64,000 nucleotides of DNA from PLGF01 sp052139695. Its GTDB lineage: Bacteria; Verrucomicrobiota; Verrucomicrobiia; Limisphaerales; Palsa-1400. The position numbers were made by a program, and so were the translations under genes. Of this stretch, positions 16,689-25,022 are shown piece after piece; position 1 is the first letter of the stretch, and every line of letters starts with the position of its first letter. The notes under the pieces are model-generated. The model had not been told where the DNA came from. It searched no databases and worked only from the letters and a program-made list of their open reading frames with translations. The stretch covers positions 42,177 through 106,176 of the forward strand of contig JBKQWF010000056.1 of NCBI GenBank assembly GCA_052139695.1. The letters run 5' to 3'.

Positions 16689-17792
16689 TTGAGCATCGAA
16701 TTAAAAAATGTCACGAAGCACTTCGGCCGGGTGACGGCGGTCGAAGACATCAACTTTGTCGTCAACGAAGGGGAATTGGTCGGTTTGCTCGGACCCAGCG
16801 GCAGCGGGAAAACCACCGTCCTGCGCATGATCGCCGGTTTGGAAAACCCGGCCAGCGGCGGGATTTTTATCCGGGGCACGCAGGTCAACGGGGTGCCGGT
16901 GCAAAAGCGCAATATCGGGTTTGTTTTTCAGAACTATGCCTTGTTCAAAAACATGTCCGGCTTCGCCAACATTGCCTTCGGCCTGAAAATCAAAAAATGG
17001 GCCAAGCCGCGCATCGCCGACCGGGTGCGTGAACTGGCCGCCTTGCTGGAACTGGACGGCCTGCTCCAACGTTATCCTCATCAGTTGTCCGGCGGGCAGC
17101 GCCAGCGTATTGCCATCGCCCGCGCCCTCGCCCCCGGTCCCAATGTCCTCCTGCTCGACGAACCCTTTGCCGCGGTCGATGCTCAAATTCGCCAGGAACT
17201 GCGCCAATGGCTCGTCCGCCTGCACCAGGACCTGAAATTGACGGCCATTTTCGTCACCCACGACCAGGAGGAGGCAATGGAAGTGGCCAACCGCATCATC
17301 GTTTTTTCCAAAGGCCGCCTGGAACAGATCGGCACCCCGCGCGAAGTGTACGAAAAGCCGCGCAACGAATTCGTGGCGCGGTTTGTCGGGGTGATGAACG
17401 TTCTGGAGCTCGAGGTGCGGGACGGGGCCGCAAGGTGTCAAGAATTGGAATTCCCTTCCCACGGACTGGCGGACGGCCAAAAAATGCGCATCGGTTTTCG
17501 CCCTTACGCCGTCCAGGTTTCCAATGACCCGGCCGCTTTCCGTTACAGAGGCATTTTGCGCCGGACTTATTTCTTGGGCATCATGCTGCGCCTGGAAATG
17601 GAATTGCCCGGCGGCTTGATCATCCGCTCGCGCATGAGCAAAGAGGAGTACGTCCAACTTGGGCTGGCCGATGGCCAGCCGGTTTCATTTCAAATCCGCG
17701 CCTACCGCGTCCTCTCCAAAGAGGGCGAACCTTTTCCCGAGGAAGTCGCCACCGCGCACCAGATGTTCCCGCAATGGGGCGAGGGAATTTGA
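16689..17792 (+). CDS. cysA: Sulfate ABC transporter ATP-binding protein
   Basis: The ATPase of the sulfate importer. It has Walker A GPSGSGKTT at residues 35-43, the Q-loop FVFQNYALF, the signature LSGGQRQRIAIARAL, Walker B NVLLLDEPF, the H-loop VTHDQEEAM and a C-terminal TOBE-like regulatory domain. With TTG 16689 as start the protein is 367 residues and reads MSIELKNVTKHFG, the usual CysA N-terminus; a TTG at 16671 would add six residues. Neither has a strong ribosome-binding site, so the exact start is uncertain. It is the last gene of the porin-sulfate operon and faces the minus-strand isomerase gene. Confidence 0.92.
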   Translation: MSIELKNVTKHFGRVTAVEDINFVVNEGELVGLLGPSGSGKTTVLRMIAGLENPASGGIFIRGTQVNGVPVQKRNIGFVFQNYALFKNMSGFANIAFGLKIKKWAKPRIADRVRELAALLELDGLLQRYPHQLSGGQRQRIAIARALAPGPNVLLLDEPFAAVDAQIRQELRQWLVRLHQDLKLTAIFVTHDQEEAMEVANRIIVFSKGRLEQIGTPREVYEKPRNEFVARFVGVMNVLELEVRDGAARCQELEFPSHGLADGQKMRIGFRPYAVQVSNDPAAFRYRGILRRTYFLGIMLRLEMELPGGLIIRSRMSKEEYVQLGLADGQPVSFQIRAYRVLSKEGEPFPEEVATAHQMFPQWGEGI

Positions 17793-17827
17793 GCTCGAGA
17801 AAGGTTAATAGGGGTCTTTCGGTCATC

Positions 17828-19267
17828 TCAACACACTCTCGCGGCTTCCATTCCCAGCAGGCAGCCGAGCTTTTCCACCTTGGAGGCAATGTGGCCGAGG
17901 CCAACCGCGCAATGATGGGCGGGACCGTGCGCGTTCCAGTTCTCGACAAAGTTCCGCGCGCCGATGCTGAAACGATAGCGGCTGTTGGTGTTGCCTATTT
18001 CCAGAATCGGGCCTGGCTCGGATTGTCCCTCGGCCACCAATAGCTTCAATCGCCCATCGACCGTCTGCACCACGGAGAGGAGCGTGACGGGACCGTGTTG
18101 GACGGACATTTCGACGGAGAGGCCCCGTCCCACTTTGCCGTGATAGACCTGGAGGGGCCGCACCTTCGTTTTGCCTTGGGCGATTTTGATGTGCCCCGGC
18201 CCGTCATGGCCCATGAGCACGACGTCGTCCTTGAAATCCATGGCGTAATATTCCGTGAAGGAACCGCCCGCGCCGAAGCTGTCCATGATTTTCATGGCCT
18301 GGACATTCTTGATCTCCATCTCCCCGGCGACGGGAATGCCGCGCCCTGTCAATAATGATGTGCCCAGGATGATGGAAGTGATGGCATCCTCGTTTGCCGC
18401 GTTGCCTGTGCCGGAATAAAAATACGCCAGCGAGCCGAGCTTGTGTTCCCCCGCCAGGCGGTCCAGCGCCACCGATGTGCGGGCCGCGCGCTCCAATTCC
18501 GCTTTGGCGCAATCCTTTTGCACGTCAAAGGCCTCGTAAAAATGCCGCACCCGATCGGCAACCTGCGTCTTCGTCACTTCCCCACGGAACGCGGCGAGTT
18601 CGTCCACCTCAAGAATCTCCACGTGCCCGCCAAAATAGGCGCATTGCTGGGTGAAATCGGAATAGATATCGAGCATGCCGCCGTAGAAGTGGCCCATCAC
18701 CCCCATGCGGTTGTGTTCCATCACCTGGGCCACGCGGGCGGCCTGCACCCATTCATCCACCGCGCGCCAGCATTCCGGGTCGTTGTCAAGCATCCCCGTG
18801 ACCTGGTGAAACGGGATGCGCGCGCGATGGAAGACGTTGGCCACCTCCGGCACGGGGCAGGCCGAGCAGTAGGCCAGCCATTCGCCCGTCATTTTGGTGC
18901 GGTCCCCCATCTTGTTGAACTTCTCGTAATCAATGGCCGCTTCCGGCTGCAGATTGAGGATGATGACCGGCACCTTGGCCCGGCGCACGACCGGCAGGAC
19001 GGTGGAGGAGAGCGCGTAAGTGGTGACGTGCAGGAAAATCAGATCTACATCCGCTTCGCGAAAATTGTGACCCGCCGCCAGCGCTTTTTCCGGCGTGTCC
19101 ACCAGCCCGAGGTTAACGACTTCAACACCTGGACGCTTGAGCTTGCCGGCAACCCGTCCGAGATAGCCTTTGAGGCGCTGCTCCAACCCGGCGAATTGCG
19201 GCCAGTAAGCATCCAGCCCGATGCCGAACAATCCGAGGCGAAGGTTGTTGTGGTTCGGCGCCTTCAT
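17828..19267 (-). CDS. L-arabinose/L-fucose isomerase-family protein
   Basis: The 479-residue protein resembles the AraA-type sugar isomerases, which interconvert aldoses and ketoses with a divalent metal. Seen are HVTTYALSSTVLPVVRRAKVPVIILNLQP, GVMGHFYGGMLDIYSDFT, GEMEIKNVQAMKIMDSFGAGG, FTEYYAMDF and MGHDGPGHI. Glu316, Glu339 and His354 together with a late His in NAHGPAHH correspond to the metal ligands of AraA. It is more divergent than true AraA, so its sugar is unknown. It lies 6 bp downstream of an alpha-galactosidase gene on the same strand, so both may work on one plant-type oligosaccharide. Confidence 0.75.
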   Translation of the reverse strand: MKAPNHNNLRLGLFGIGLDAYWPQFAGLEQRLKGYLGRVAGKLKRPGVEVVNLGLVDTPEKALAAGHNFREADVDLIFLHVTTYALSSTVLPVVRRAKVPVIILNLQPEAAIDYEKFNKMGDRTKMTGEWLAYCSACPVPEVANVFHRARIPFHQVTGMLDNDPECWRAVDEWVQAARVAQVMEHNRMGVMGHFYGGMLDIYSDFTQQCAYFGGHVEILEVDELAAFRGEVTKTQVADRVRHFYEAFDVQKDCAKAELERAARTSVALDRLAGEHKLGSLAYFYSGTGNAANEDAITSIILGTSLLTGRGIPVAGEMEIKNVQAMKIMDSFGAGGSFTEYYAMDFKDDVVLMGHDGPGHIKIAQGKTKVRPLQVYHGKVGRGLSVEMSVQHGPVTLLSVVQTVDGRLKLLVAEGQSEPGPILEIGNTNSRYRFSIGARNFVENWNAHGPAHHCAVGLGHIASKVEKLGCLLGMEAARVC

Positions 19268-19273
19268 CGGAGT

Positions 19274-21097
19274 TCATTTCGCCACCGGTTCGAGGCGCAG
19301 CAAGGCCGCGCCATGAGGCGGCACATCGCGCGCGAGAGATCCCGTGGCGTTGGCTGCGTCCTTTTGCGCCCACAAATCACGCACACGGCAGGGACCCGTA
19401 AAACCGAGTGCTTGCAACGGAACGGAGACCGTCGCGATTTCGTCCGCTTGGCGCGGATCTGCCGTAAAGACCAGAAAGTGAACAGTTGATCCGGCCGCTT
19501 GCTGTGTCACGCCGCCGCGGTCAAGCCCGCCGAGCGCCGTAAATCGCGTGTAGCCAGGCGGCAGATCGTATTCGATGACGGAGGGCGAATGAGTGCCAAT
19601 GCCGTCGGCAAAGCTCTTGCCATTAACGCTCAGTTCCCCGCCGCTGACACCCTTGCCGATGGCAACAGCTCCCCAGCCGCAGGTGGCGGAAACCCAGCTC
19701 AATTCCGTCAGTTTTTTTTCGCCCGCCGGTCCCGTCAGTTTCGGCTCAATCCAATCGGCGTGGTCGCAAGCAAATCCGTCACCGCCGTCATCGACCGCGA
19801 GGTAGAGTTTTTTTGCGCCCGTGATGTCCGCGTCAATGCGGACGCTCTGGCCTGGGGTTTGGCGCGTGATCAGCGCACTTTTGAAGAGGGCGCGGGAGTC
19901 ATCAAATGGCATGTCGCGGCCGCGATTGAAGAGGCCGACCGCCTTGGCGCCACCCGACAAATCCTTGACCCAAACTTCCAACCGATTCGCTTGTGAGACG
20001 CGACGGCCCTGGCGGCCCAGCGCGTCCTGGTTGACCGCAAGCACCTCATCGTTCGTGAGCAAGCTCAGCGTCCAGGCATCGTTTTGAGGAAGGTCCATTC
20101 CGAGCATGAGCGGCGACGGGGCAAGCGCCCATAAGCTCATCATGGTCACTTGCTCATCCCGCGTAAAACGGGTCGTCCGGCTTCCACCCACGCTGCGCTC
20201 CCCGATGTGGCCCAGCGGAATCATATCGGCGTCGGGCCAGTGTCCGGGGGCGGCCGCGCCATGCCACGCGGCCAGAAGATCGAAATTGTGATCAAGCGAT
20301 TTCCAGTCATCCCAAAAGTCGCCGGAAATGCGCCATTGATTGGCGTTGGTCTGGACGTGCGAGGCGGAATCAACCGGGGTTTCGCCAGGCGACGTGCTGA
20401 AAACGATGGGCCGCCCGCACTTGTCAATCGCGCCGCGAACCGCTTCGATTTCTCCAGTGTAATACGGAGAGGAAAGATCATCCACCTTGATGAAATCGAC
20501 GCCCCATGCCGCGTAAAGGCGCAGGAGGGAATCATACCACGCGCGTCCGGCGGGCTTGGCGGCATTGACGCCGAACATGTCCGGGCACCAGCCGCAGTTG
20601 TGGTTCGTATCCGCGGCGTCCGCCGCCCTGAAATTGCTTCCTGCAATGGGCGTATTCGCTTTCACCGCCTGGCGGGGGATGCCGCGCATGACGTGGATGC
20701 CGAATTTCATTCCCATGGCATGGACTTGATCGGCCAGCGGCTTGAAGCCTTTTCCATCCGCGGCGGAGGGAAAACGGTTCGGCGCGGGCAGGAGGCGGCC
20801 AAACTCGTCGGCGGAAAGCTGGGCGCCGGCGCGGCCATTGGGATTGTTGTCGTGCGCGCCGGGATCATACCAACGGTAGTCCACCACGACATAATTCCAG
20901 CCATGAGCGAGGAGGTGCTCTTGTTGGTAGCGGGCGTTGGCGAGGATTTCCGCTTCCGTCACGTTGTCGCCGAAGGAATCGTAGCTGTTCCAGCCCATCG
21001 GCGGGGTGGCGGCCCAGGCCCAGTACGTAGGCGTTTGCGCCTGAAGCGTTGCGTAAACCAAGTTAAGCAAGGAAATGACCATGAGGCTGGTTTTCAT
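19274..21097 (-). CDS. Secreted GH27-type alpha-galactosidase with C-terminal NPCBM-like domain
   Basis: The 607-residue protein begins with a signal peptide (MKTSLMVISLLNLVYATLQAQ). A GH27 barrel follows: TPPMGWNSYDSFG at 31-43, the nucleophile region DFIKVDDLSSP (Asp206) and the acid/base region WRISGDFWDDW (about Asp260). A beta-sandwich and an NPCBM-like carbohydrate-binding module (SWVSATCGWGAVAIGKGVSGGELSVNG, DGIGTHSPS) occupy the C-terminal third. It should release terminal alpha-galactose or a similar sugar from glycans outside the cytoplasm. The start at 21097 gives the signal peptide; an in-frame upstream start at 21196 would overlap iorB. It lies 7 bp after iorB on the same strand. 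Confidence 0.85.
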   Translation of the reverse strand: MKTSLMVISLLNLVYATLQAQTPTYWAWAATPPMGWNSYDSFGDNVTEAEILANARYQQEHLLAHGWNYVVVDYRWYDPGAHDNNPNGRAGAQLSADEFGRLLPAPNRFPSAADGKGFKPLADQVHAMGMKFGIHVMRGIPRQAVKANTPIAGSNFRAADAADTNHNCGWCPDMFGVNAAKPAGRAWYDSLLRLYAAWGVDFIKVDDLSSPYYTGEIEAVRGAIDKCGRPIVFSTSPGETPVDSASHVQTNANQWRISGDFWDDWKSLDHNFDLLAAWHGAAAPGHWPDADMIPLGHIGERSVGGSRTTRFTRDEQVTMMSLWALAPSPLMLGMDLPQNDAWTLSLLTNDEVLAVNQDALGRQGRRVSQANRLEVWVKDLSGGAKAVGLFNRGRDMPFDDSRALFKSALITRQTPGQSVRIDADITGAKKLYLAVDDGGDGFACDHADWIEPKLTGPAGEKKLTELSWVSATCGWGAVAIGKGVSGGELSVNGKSFADGIGTHSPSVIEYDLPPGYTRFTALGGLDRGGVTQQAAGSTVHFLVFTADPRQADEIATVSVPLQALGFTGPCRVRDLWAQKDAANATGSLARDVPPHGAALLRLEPVAK

Positions 21098-21104
21098 ATA
21101 ACGA

Positions 21105-21638
21105 TCATCCGGCCGCTGCCGCCGCTTGCTGGCCGGCGCGTCCGAGCAAGAAAGCTTGGCGGTTCCCCTCGAAGAATTTCGGCTCGAAAGCGGCATTCAC
21201 CGCCTCAAGCCACTCTTCTTCCGTCATCGTGAGATGAGCGCTCAAGGCGCCGAGAAGCGCGACATTGAGCGTCTTCTTATTCGGGAGGCGGCTGGCGTCC
21301 ACCGCCGCCGGATCAATGGTCGCACCCTTGGCGCGCAACAAATGGCGGTTCGGTTCCACTTGCGTCGGTTCAAGCACGAGAAGGAAATCGGCCTCTCCCG
21401 CCGGCACCATCGGGCTGTGGACCTGGGCGCCAAAGCGAACGTCGCAGGCGACGGACCCCCCGCGCTGGCTCATGCCCTTGATGGCGCTCTTCTTGACATC
21501 GAAGCCGGCCCGCACGGCCGCATCCGCCAGGATATCGGCGGCGGTCAAAACCCCCTGTCCGCCCAACCCGGCGACAATGATGTTACACGGCGGCTGTGCA
21601 GGGTTCGCCAGCTTCCTGGCATTTGCAGCGTTGTTCAT
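21105..21638 (-). CDS. iorB: Indolepyruvate:ferredoxin oxidoreductase, beta subunit
   Basis: The 177-residue protein shows NIIVAGLGGQGVLTAADILADAAVRAG, SAIKGMSQRGGSVACDVRFG and SPMVPAGEADFLLVLEP, the standard IorB / gamma-type 2-oxoacid oxidoreductase pattern. With IorA it oxidatively decarboxylates aryl pyruvates to aryl-acetyl-CoA, reducing ferredoxin. Its ATG at 21638 lies 56 bp inside the end of iorA, an unusually long overlap, and the first ~17 residues are an extension not typical of the family. The length is slightly short of the usual 180-200. Confidence 0.9.
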   Translation of the reverse strand: MNNAANARKLANPAQPPCNIIVAGLGGQGVLTAADILADAAVRAGFDVKKSAIKGMSQRGGSVACDVRFGAQVHSPMVPAGEADFLLVLEPTQVEPNRHLLRAKGATIDPAAVDASRLPNKKTLNVALLGALSAHLTMTEEEWLEAVNAAFEPKFFEGNRQAFLLGRAGQQAAAAAG

Positions 21639-23208
21639 ATTGCTTTAGTTCCTGGATGATGAGAATGCATGGGCGGCGGGCGATGATGACGAAGAGCTGG
21701 CGGCTTTGCAAGGCCTCCAGCAAAGCGCGCTCAAAAGAGTCCGAACCGACGCGCGGTTCGATGACCTGGACGTTGCGGATTCCGCAAGCGCGCGCCACAT
21801 CTTCAATCACTACTTTATTGGCTGGCTCGTGCTCGAGATTTCGCCCGGTGGCTGGATGCTCCTGGTGCCCCGTCATGGCGGTGGTGGAATTGTCCAGAAT
21901 GATCACGACATGGCCGTTGGGCGGCGGATTATACGCCATCTCGATCAACCCGCTGATGCCGCTGTGAATGAAGGTGCTGTCGCCAATGACACTGACGACC
22001 CGGCTGGCCTGGTCGGCGGGCAGCACGTGGCGCAAGCCCAAACCCACGCCAATGCTCGCTCCCATGCAGACACAGGAATCCATGGCTTCGAAGGGCTTCA
22101 GCGCGCCGAGGGTGTAACATCCAATATCGCCCGAAACGATGCAGTTGTGCCGGTGCAAGACGTCAAAGACAATGCGGTACGGACAGGCCTCGCACAGCAG
22201 AGGGGGCTTTCCCGGCGGCGGGGCGGGTTCAGGGCTGACGTCGTCGCGAATAATCCGCCGCGTCCGCGCGACATCCAGTTCGCCGAAACGATACATCTCC
22301 AGTTTCCCGTCAACCTTGATGCCGGCGGCGCGAATCGCGTCAGCCAGGAAAGGGTCCCCTTCTTCGATAACAACGCAACGCTCCACGCTCTCGGCGAACC
22401 GCGCGATGGCGCGCAGCGGCAGGGGGTGCGTCAGGCCCAGTTTCAGCACGCTGGCTTCCGGGGCCGCTTCGCGCGCGTGCATAAACGAGATGCCCGAGGT
22501 AATGAGGCCGAGGGGCTTGCTGCCAGGCACAATCTTGTTGAGCGGACAATCCTCATTCCACTGGGCAATCTCAAAGAGCTTCTGGCGCAAGCGCCGGTGC
22601 GCCGCGCGCGCGTGGCCTGGGACCATGACCCGACCTTTCAAATCACGCACGAAATCAGCCGCTTTGGGCGCCGGCCGCGGGCCGCGCGGCTGGACCAAAG
22701 TGCTGCTGTGACAAACCCGCGTCGTGGCGCGCAGCAGAACAGGAATTTTCCATCGCTCAGAAAGGTCCATGGCGGCAAGCAGGAAATCGTATGCTTCCTG
22801 AGAGTCGGAAGGCTCCAGCATCGGCACCCCGGCCGCCACGGCATAATGGCGGTTGTCCTGCTCGTTCTGGCTGGAATGCATCCCCGGATCATCGGCGGAG
22901 ACGATGACCAGGGCGCCCGACACTCCGGTGTAGGCCACCGTGAAGAGCGGGTCGGAAGCGACGTTCAGGCCGACGTGCTTCATCGTGGCCAGAGCGCGCG
23001 CGCCGCCAAAGGCCGCGCCAATCGCGACTTCCAGCGCCACTTTTTCATTGGGAGACCATTGCGCGCGCCCGCCCAATTTGGAGAAATTCTCCAGGATTTC
23101 CGTGGAAGGTGTTCCGGGGTAGCCAACGCCCAGCGCCACACCGGCGTGGGAGGCGGCGAGGGCGATTGCTTCATCGCCGCTTAAGAGGAGCCTTTTATCA
23201 TCAGCCAT
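21583..23208 (-). CDS. iorA: Indolepyruvate:ferredoxin oxidoreductase, alpha subunit, lacking the ferredoxin domain
   Basis: The 541-residue thiamine-diphosphate enzyme has the N-terminal pyrimidine-binding domain (LLSGDEAIALAASHAGVALG, GYPGTPSTEI, SADDPGMHSSQNEQDNR) and the TPP-binding domain (CEACPYR, SGDIGCYTLG, GDSTFIHSGISGLIEMAYN, LDNSTTAMTGHQ). Normal IorA proteins are about 600-650 residues and end with a domain binding two [4Fe-4S] clusters. Here the protein stops shortly after VIIARRPC, with only CKCQEAGEPC at the tail. iorB begins within this tail. The gene pair is divergent from phenylacetate-CoA ligase, with 65 bp between the two start codons. Confidence 0.9.
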   Translation of the reverse strand: MADDKRLLLSGDEAIALAASHAGVALGVGYPGTPSTEILENFSKLGGRAQWSPNEKVALEVAIGAAFGGARALATMKHVGLNVASDPLFTVAYTGVSGALVIVSADDPGMHSSQNEQDNRHYAVAAGVPMLEPSDSQEAYDFLLAAMDLSERWKIPVLLRATTRVCHSSTLVQPRGPRPAPKAADFVRDLKGRVMVPGHARAAHRRLRQKLFEIAQWNEDCPLNKIVPGSKPLGLITSGISFMHAREAAPEASVLKLGLTHPLPLRAIARFAESVERCVVIEEGDPFLADAIRAAGIKVDGKLEMYRFGELDVARTRRIIRDDVSPEPAPPPGKPPLLCEACPYRIVFDVLHRHNCIVSGDIGCYTLGALKPFEAMDSCVCMGASIGVGLGLRHVLPADQASRVVSVIGDSTFIHSGISGLIEMAYNPPPNGHVVIILDNSTTAMTGHQEHPATGRNLEHEPANKVVIEDVARACGIRNVQVIEPRVGSDSFERALLEALQSRQLFVIIARRPCILIIQELKQYEQRCKCQEAGEPCTAAV

Positions 23209-23273
23209 ATTATTGGTTCAAATAATAAGTGTTGCTAACAGCGTTGGCAATGCCTATTGTCGCACCTAATCCT

Positions 23274-24563
23274 ATGTTTTGGCATGAGAAAATGGAAACG
23301 CTGAACCGTCCAGCGTTGGAGGCATTGCAGTTAAAACGGTTGCGGAACACGGTGGAGCGGCTGGCGCGGGTCCCGTTTTACCAGAGGAAATTTGCGGAAA
23401 CGGCCATGACGCCCGAGGCGATCCAGTCTCCCGAGGACATCCGCCGCCTGCCGTTTACCAACGCCGTGGACTTGCGGGAGAATTATCCCGATGGCCTGCT
23501 TGCCATTCCCCGCGAGGAGGTCCTCCGGTTGCATACCTCCAGCGGCACGACCGGCAAACCCAAGGCCGTCTTTTTTACAAAAACGGACATCGACAACGCG
23601 GCGGAACTGATCGCCCGCGCCTTTTGCATGACCGGAGTGACCCGGCATGACGTCTTCCAGAACATGATGGGCTACGGGCTTTTCACGGGCGGATTGATGA
23701 TGCATTACGGGGCGGAGAAACTGGGCTGCATGGTCATTCCCGCGGGGCCGGGCCCTTCCGAGCGCCAACTGATGCTCATGCAGGATTTTGGCACGACGGT
23801 CATTCATGTCACCCCCAGTTACGCTTTCTATTTCGCGGATTTTTTGGAAAAAAAGGGCATTGAGGCGCGGCGGGACCTCCGCTTGCGCCGGGCCTTTATT
23901 GGCGCGGAGCCCTACACCGAAGAAACACGAATCAAGATTGAAACCGCGCTGGGCATCGATGTCTATAACTCCTACGGCCTGACAGAAATGAACGGCCCGG
24001 GGGTGGCGTTTGAATGCGAGGGCAAATGCGGGATGCATATTTGGGAGGACAATTTCGTCGTGGAAGTGATCAACCCGGCCACGGACAAGCCGGTCAAAGA
24101 AGGGGAAACGGGCGAATTGGTCTTGACTAGCATCAACCGCGAAGCCATGCCCCTATTGCGTTACCGCACGCACGACCTGACCTCCCTCCTCCCCGGGCCT
24201 TGCGCCTGCGGCCGCACCCATCGCCGCATCCGCCGCATCACCGGGCGGTCCGACGACATGCTGATCGTGCGCGGGGTCAATATTTTTCCGCAACAAATCG
24301 AGCGCGTGCTGATGGGAATGCCCCAGATCGGGCGCAACTACCAAATTCAATTGGAAGGCCTGGACGAATTGACGGTGAAAGTGGAATTGGCCCCCTCCAG
24401 CTTCGACGGGCAAGTGGGGCACCTGGCCCAATTGCAGAACCTCGTGGCGGAAAAATTGCGGGCGGAAATCTGGGTGCGTCCGAAGGTGGACCTGGTGGCG
24501 GCCGGCTCCCTGCCGGTGACGGAAGGCAAAGCCAAGCGTGTTATTGACAAACGATCCCTTTAA
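23274..24563 (+). CDS. paaK: Phenylacetate-CoA ligase (PaaK family)
   Basis: The ~429-residue AMP-forming ligase activates phenylacetate or a related aryl acid to its CoA thioester. Seen are HTSSGTTGKPKAVFFT (the phosphate-binding loop), NSYGLTEMNGPGVAFEC, LLRYRTHDLTSLLPGPCACGRTHRRI and the C-terminal SDDMLIVRGVNIFPQQIE, all diagnostic for PaaK. I used the ATG at 23274 because MFWHEKMETLNR matches family N-termini; ATG 23250 and TTG 23229 are alternatives, and none has a good ribosome-binding site. PaaK commonly sits beside iorAB, working with it in aryl-acid and aromatic amino-acid metabolism. Confidence 0.93.
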   Translation: MFWHEKMETLNRPALEALQLKRLRNTVERLARVPFYQRKFAETAMTPEAIQSPEDIRRLPFTNAVDLRENYPDGLLAIPREEVLRLHTSSGTTGKPKAVFFTKTDIDNAAELIARAFCMTGVTRHDVFQNMMGYGLFTGGLMMHYGAEKLGCMVIPAGPGPSERQLMLMQDFGTTVIHVTPSYAFYFADFLEKKGIEARRDLRLRRAFIGAEPYTEETRIKIETALGIDVYNSYGLTEMNGPGVAFECEGKCGMHIWEDNFVVEVINPATDKPVKEGETGELVLTSINREAMPLLRYRTHDLTSLLPGPCACGRTHRRIRRITGRSDDMLIVRGVNIFPQQIERVLMGMPQIGRNYQIQLEGLDELTVKVELAPSSFDGQVGHLAQLQNLVAEKLRAEIWVRPKVDLVAAGSLPVTEGKAKRVIDKRSL

Positions 24564-24573
24564 CCCAACAACT

Positions 24574-25002
24574 ATGAACACGGTCAAACTGGTGGCGGTC
24601 TTCGCCGAAAACCGGCCCGGCCAGGCTGCCCGAATTACGGAAGCCCTGGCGCGCGCCAATATCAACATCCGCTGCATTACCGTGGCCAGCAGCGGGGCTT
24701 ACGGCGTGATGAAGTTACTCGTCAATGATCCCGCCCAAGCGGTGCGGGCCCTCAACGACGGCGGATTTGCCGCCACCCTGATCGACGTCGTCGCCGTGGA
24801 AATGGCGGACCGGCCAGGCGCGTTGCACTCGGTGGCGGATTGCCTCGCCACCCACGATATTAACCTGGCCAATACTTCAGGCTTCATTGCCAACAACCGC
24901 GCCATTCTGGTGCTGGAAGTTGAAGACCCCGGCCAGGCGGCGGATGTCTTGGCCAAACAGGGACTGCACGTTTTAACCCAGGAAGAAACGCTGACGGTTT
25001 AG
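24574..25002 (+). CDS. Tandem ACT-domain amino-acid-binding protein
   Basis: The 142-residue protein is made of two ACT domains: VAVFAENRPGQAARITEALARANINIRCI (residues 6-34) and VVAVEMADRPGALHSVADCLATHDINLAN (about 69-97). Stand-alone ACT proteins bind amino acids and are often encoded beside paaK and iorAB, suggesting allosteric sensing of an aromatic amino acid. It lies 10 bp after paaK. The ATG at 24574 was chosen over an in-frame TTG at 24538 that would overlap paaK. Confidence 0.85.
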   Translation: MNTVKLVAVFAENRPGQAARITEALARANINIRCITVASSGAYGVMKLLVNDPAQAVRALNDGGFAATLIDVVAVEMADRPGALHSVADCLATHDINLANTSGFIANNRAILVLEVEDPGQAADVLAKQGLHVLTQEETLTV

Positions 25003-25022
25003 CCGTCTGCTGGAGGACACGC

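Noticed and set aside
18443..19489. A 348-codon plus-strand open frame
   Set aside because: It is antisense to the conserved isomerase gene and reads as a low-complexity His/Arg-rich shadow; GC-rich DNA makes such frames common.
20150..21232. A 360-codon plus-strand open frame
   Set aside because: Antisense to the GH27 gene, whose motifs and signal peptide are clear; no recognisable domain in the shadow frame.
21706..23184. A 492-codon plus-strand open frame
   Set aside because: Antisense to iorA over almost its full length; composition is Arg/Gly-rich without motifs.
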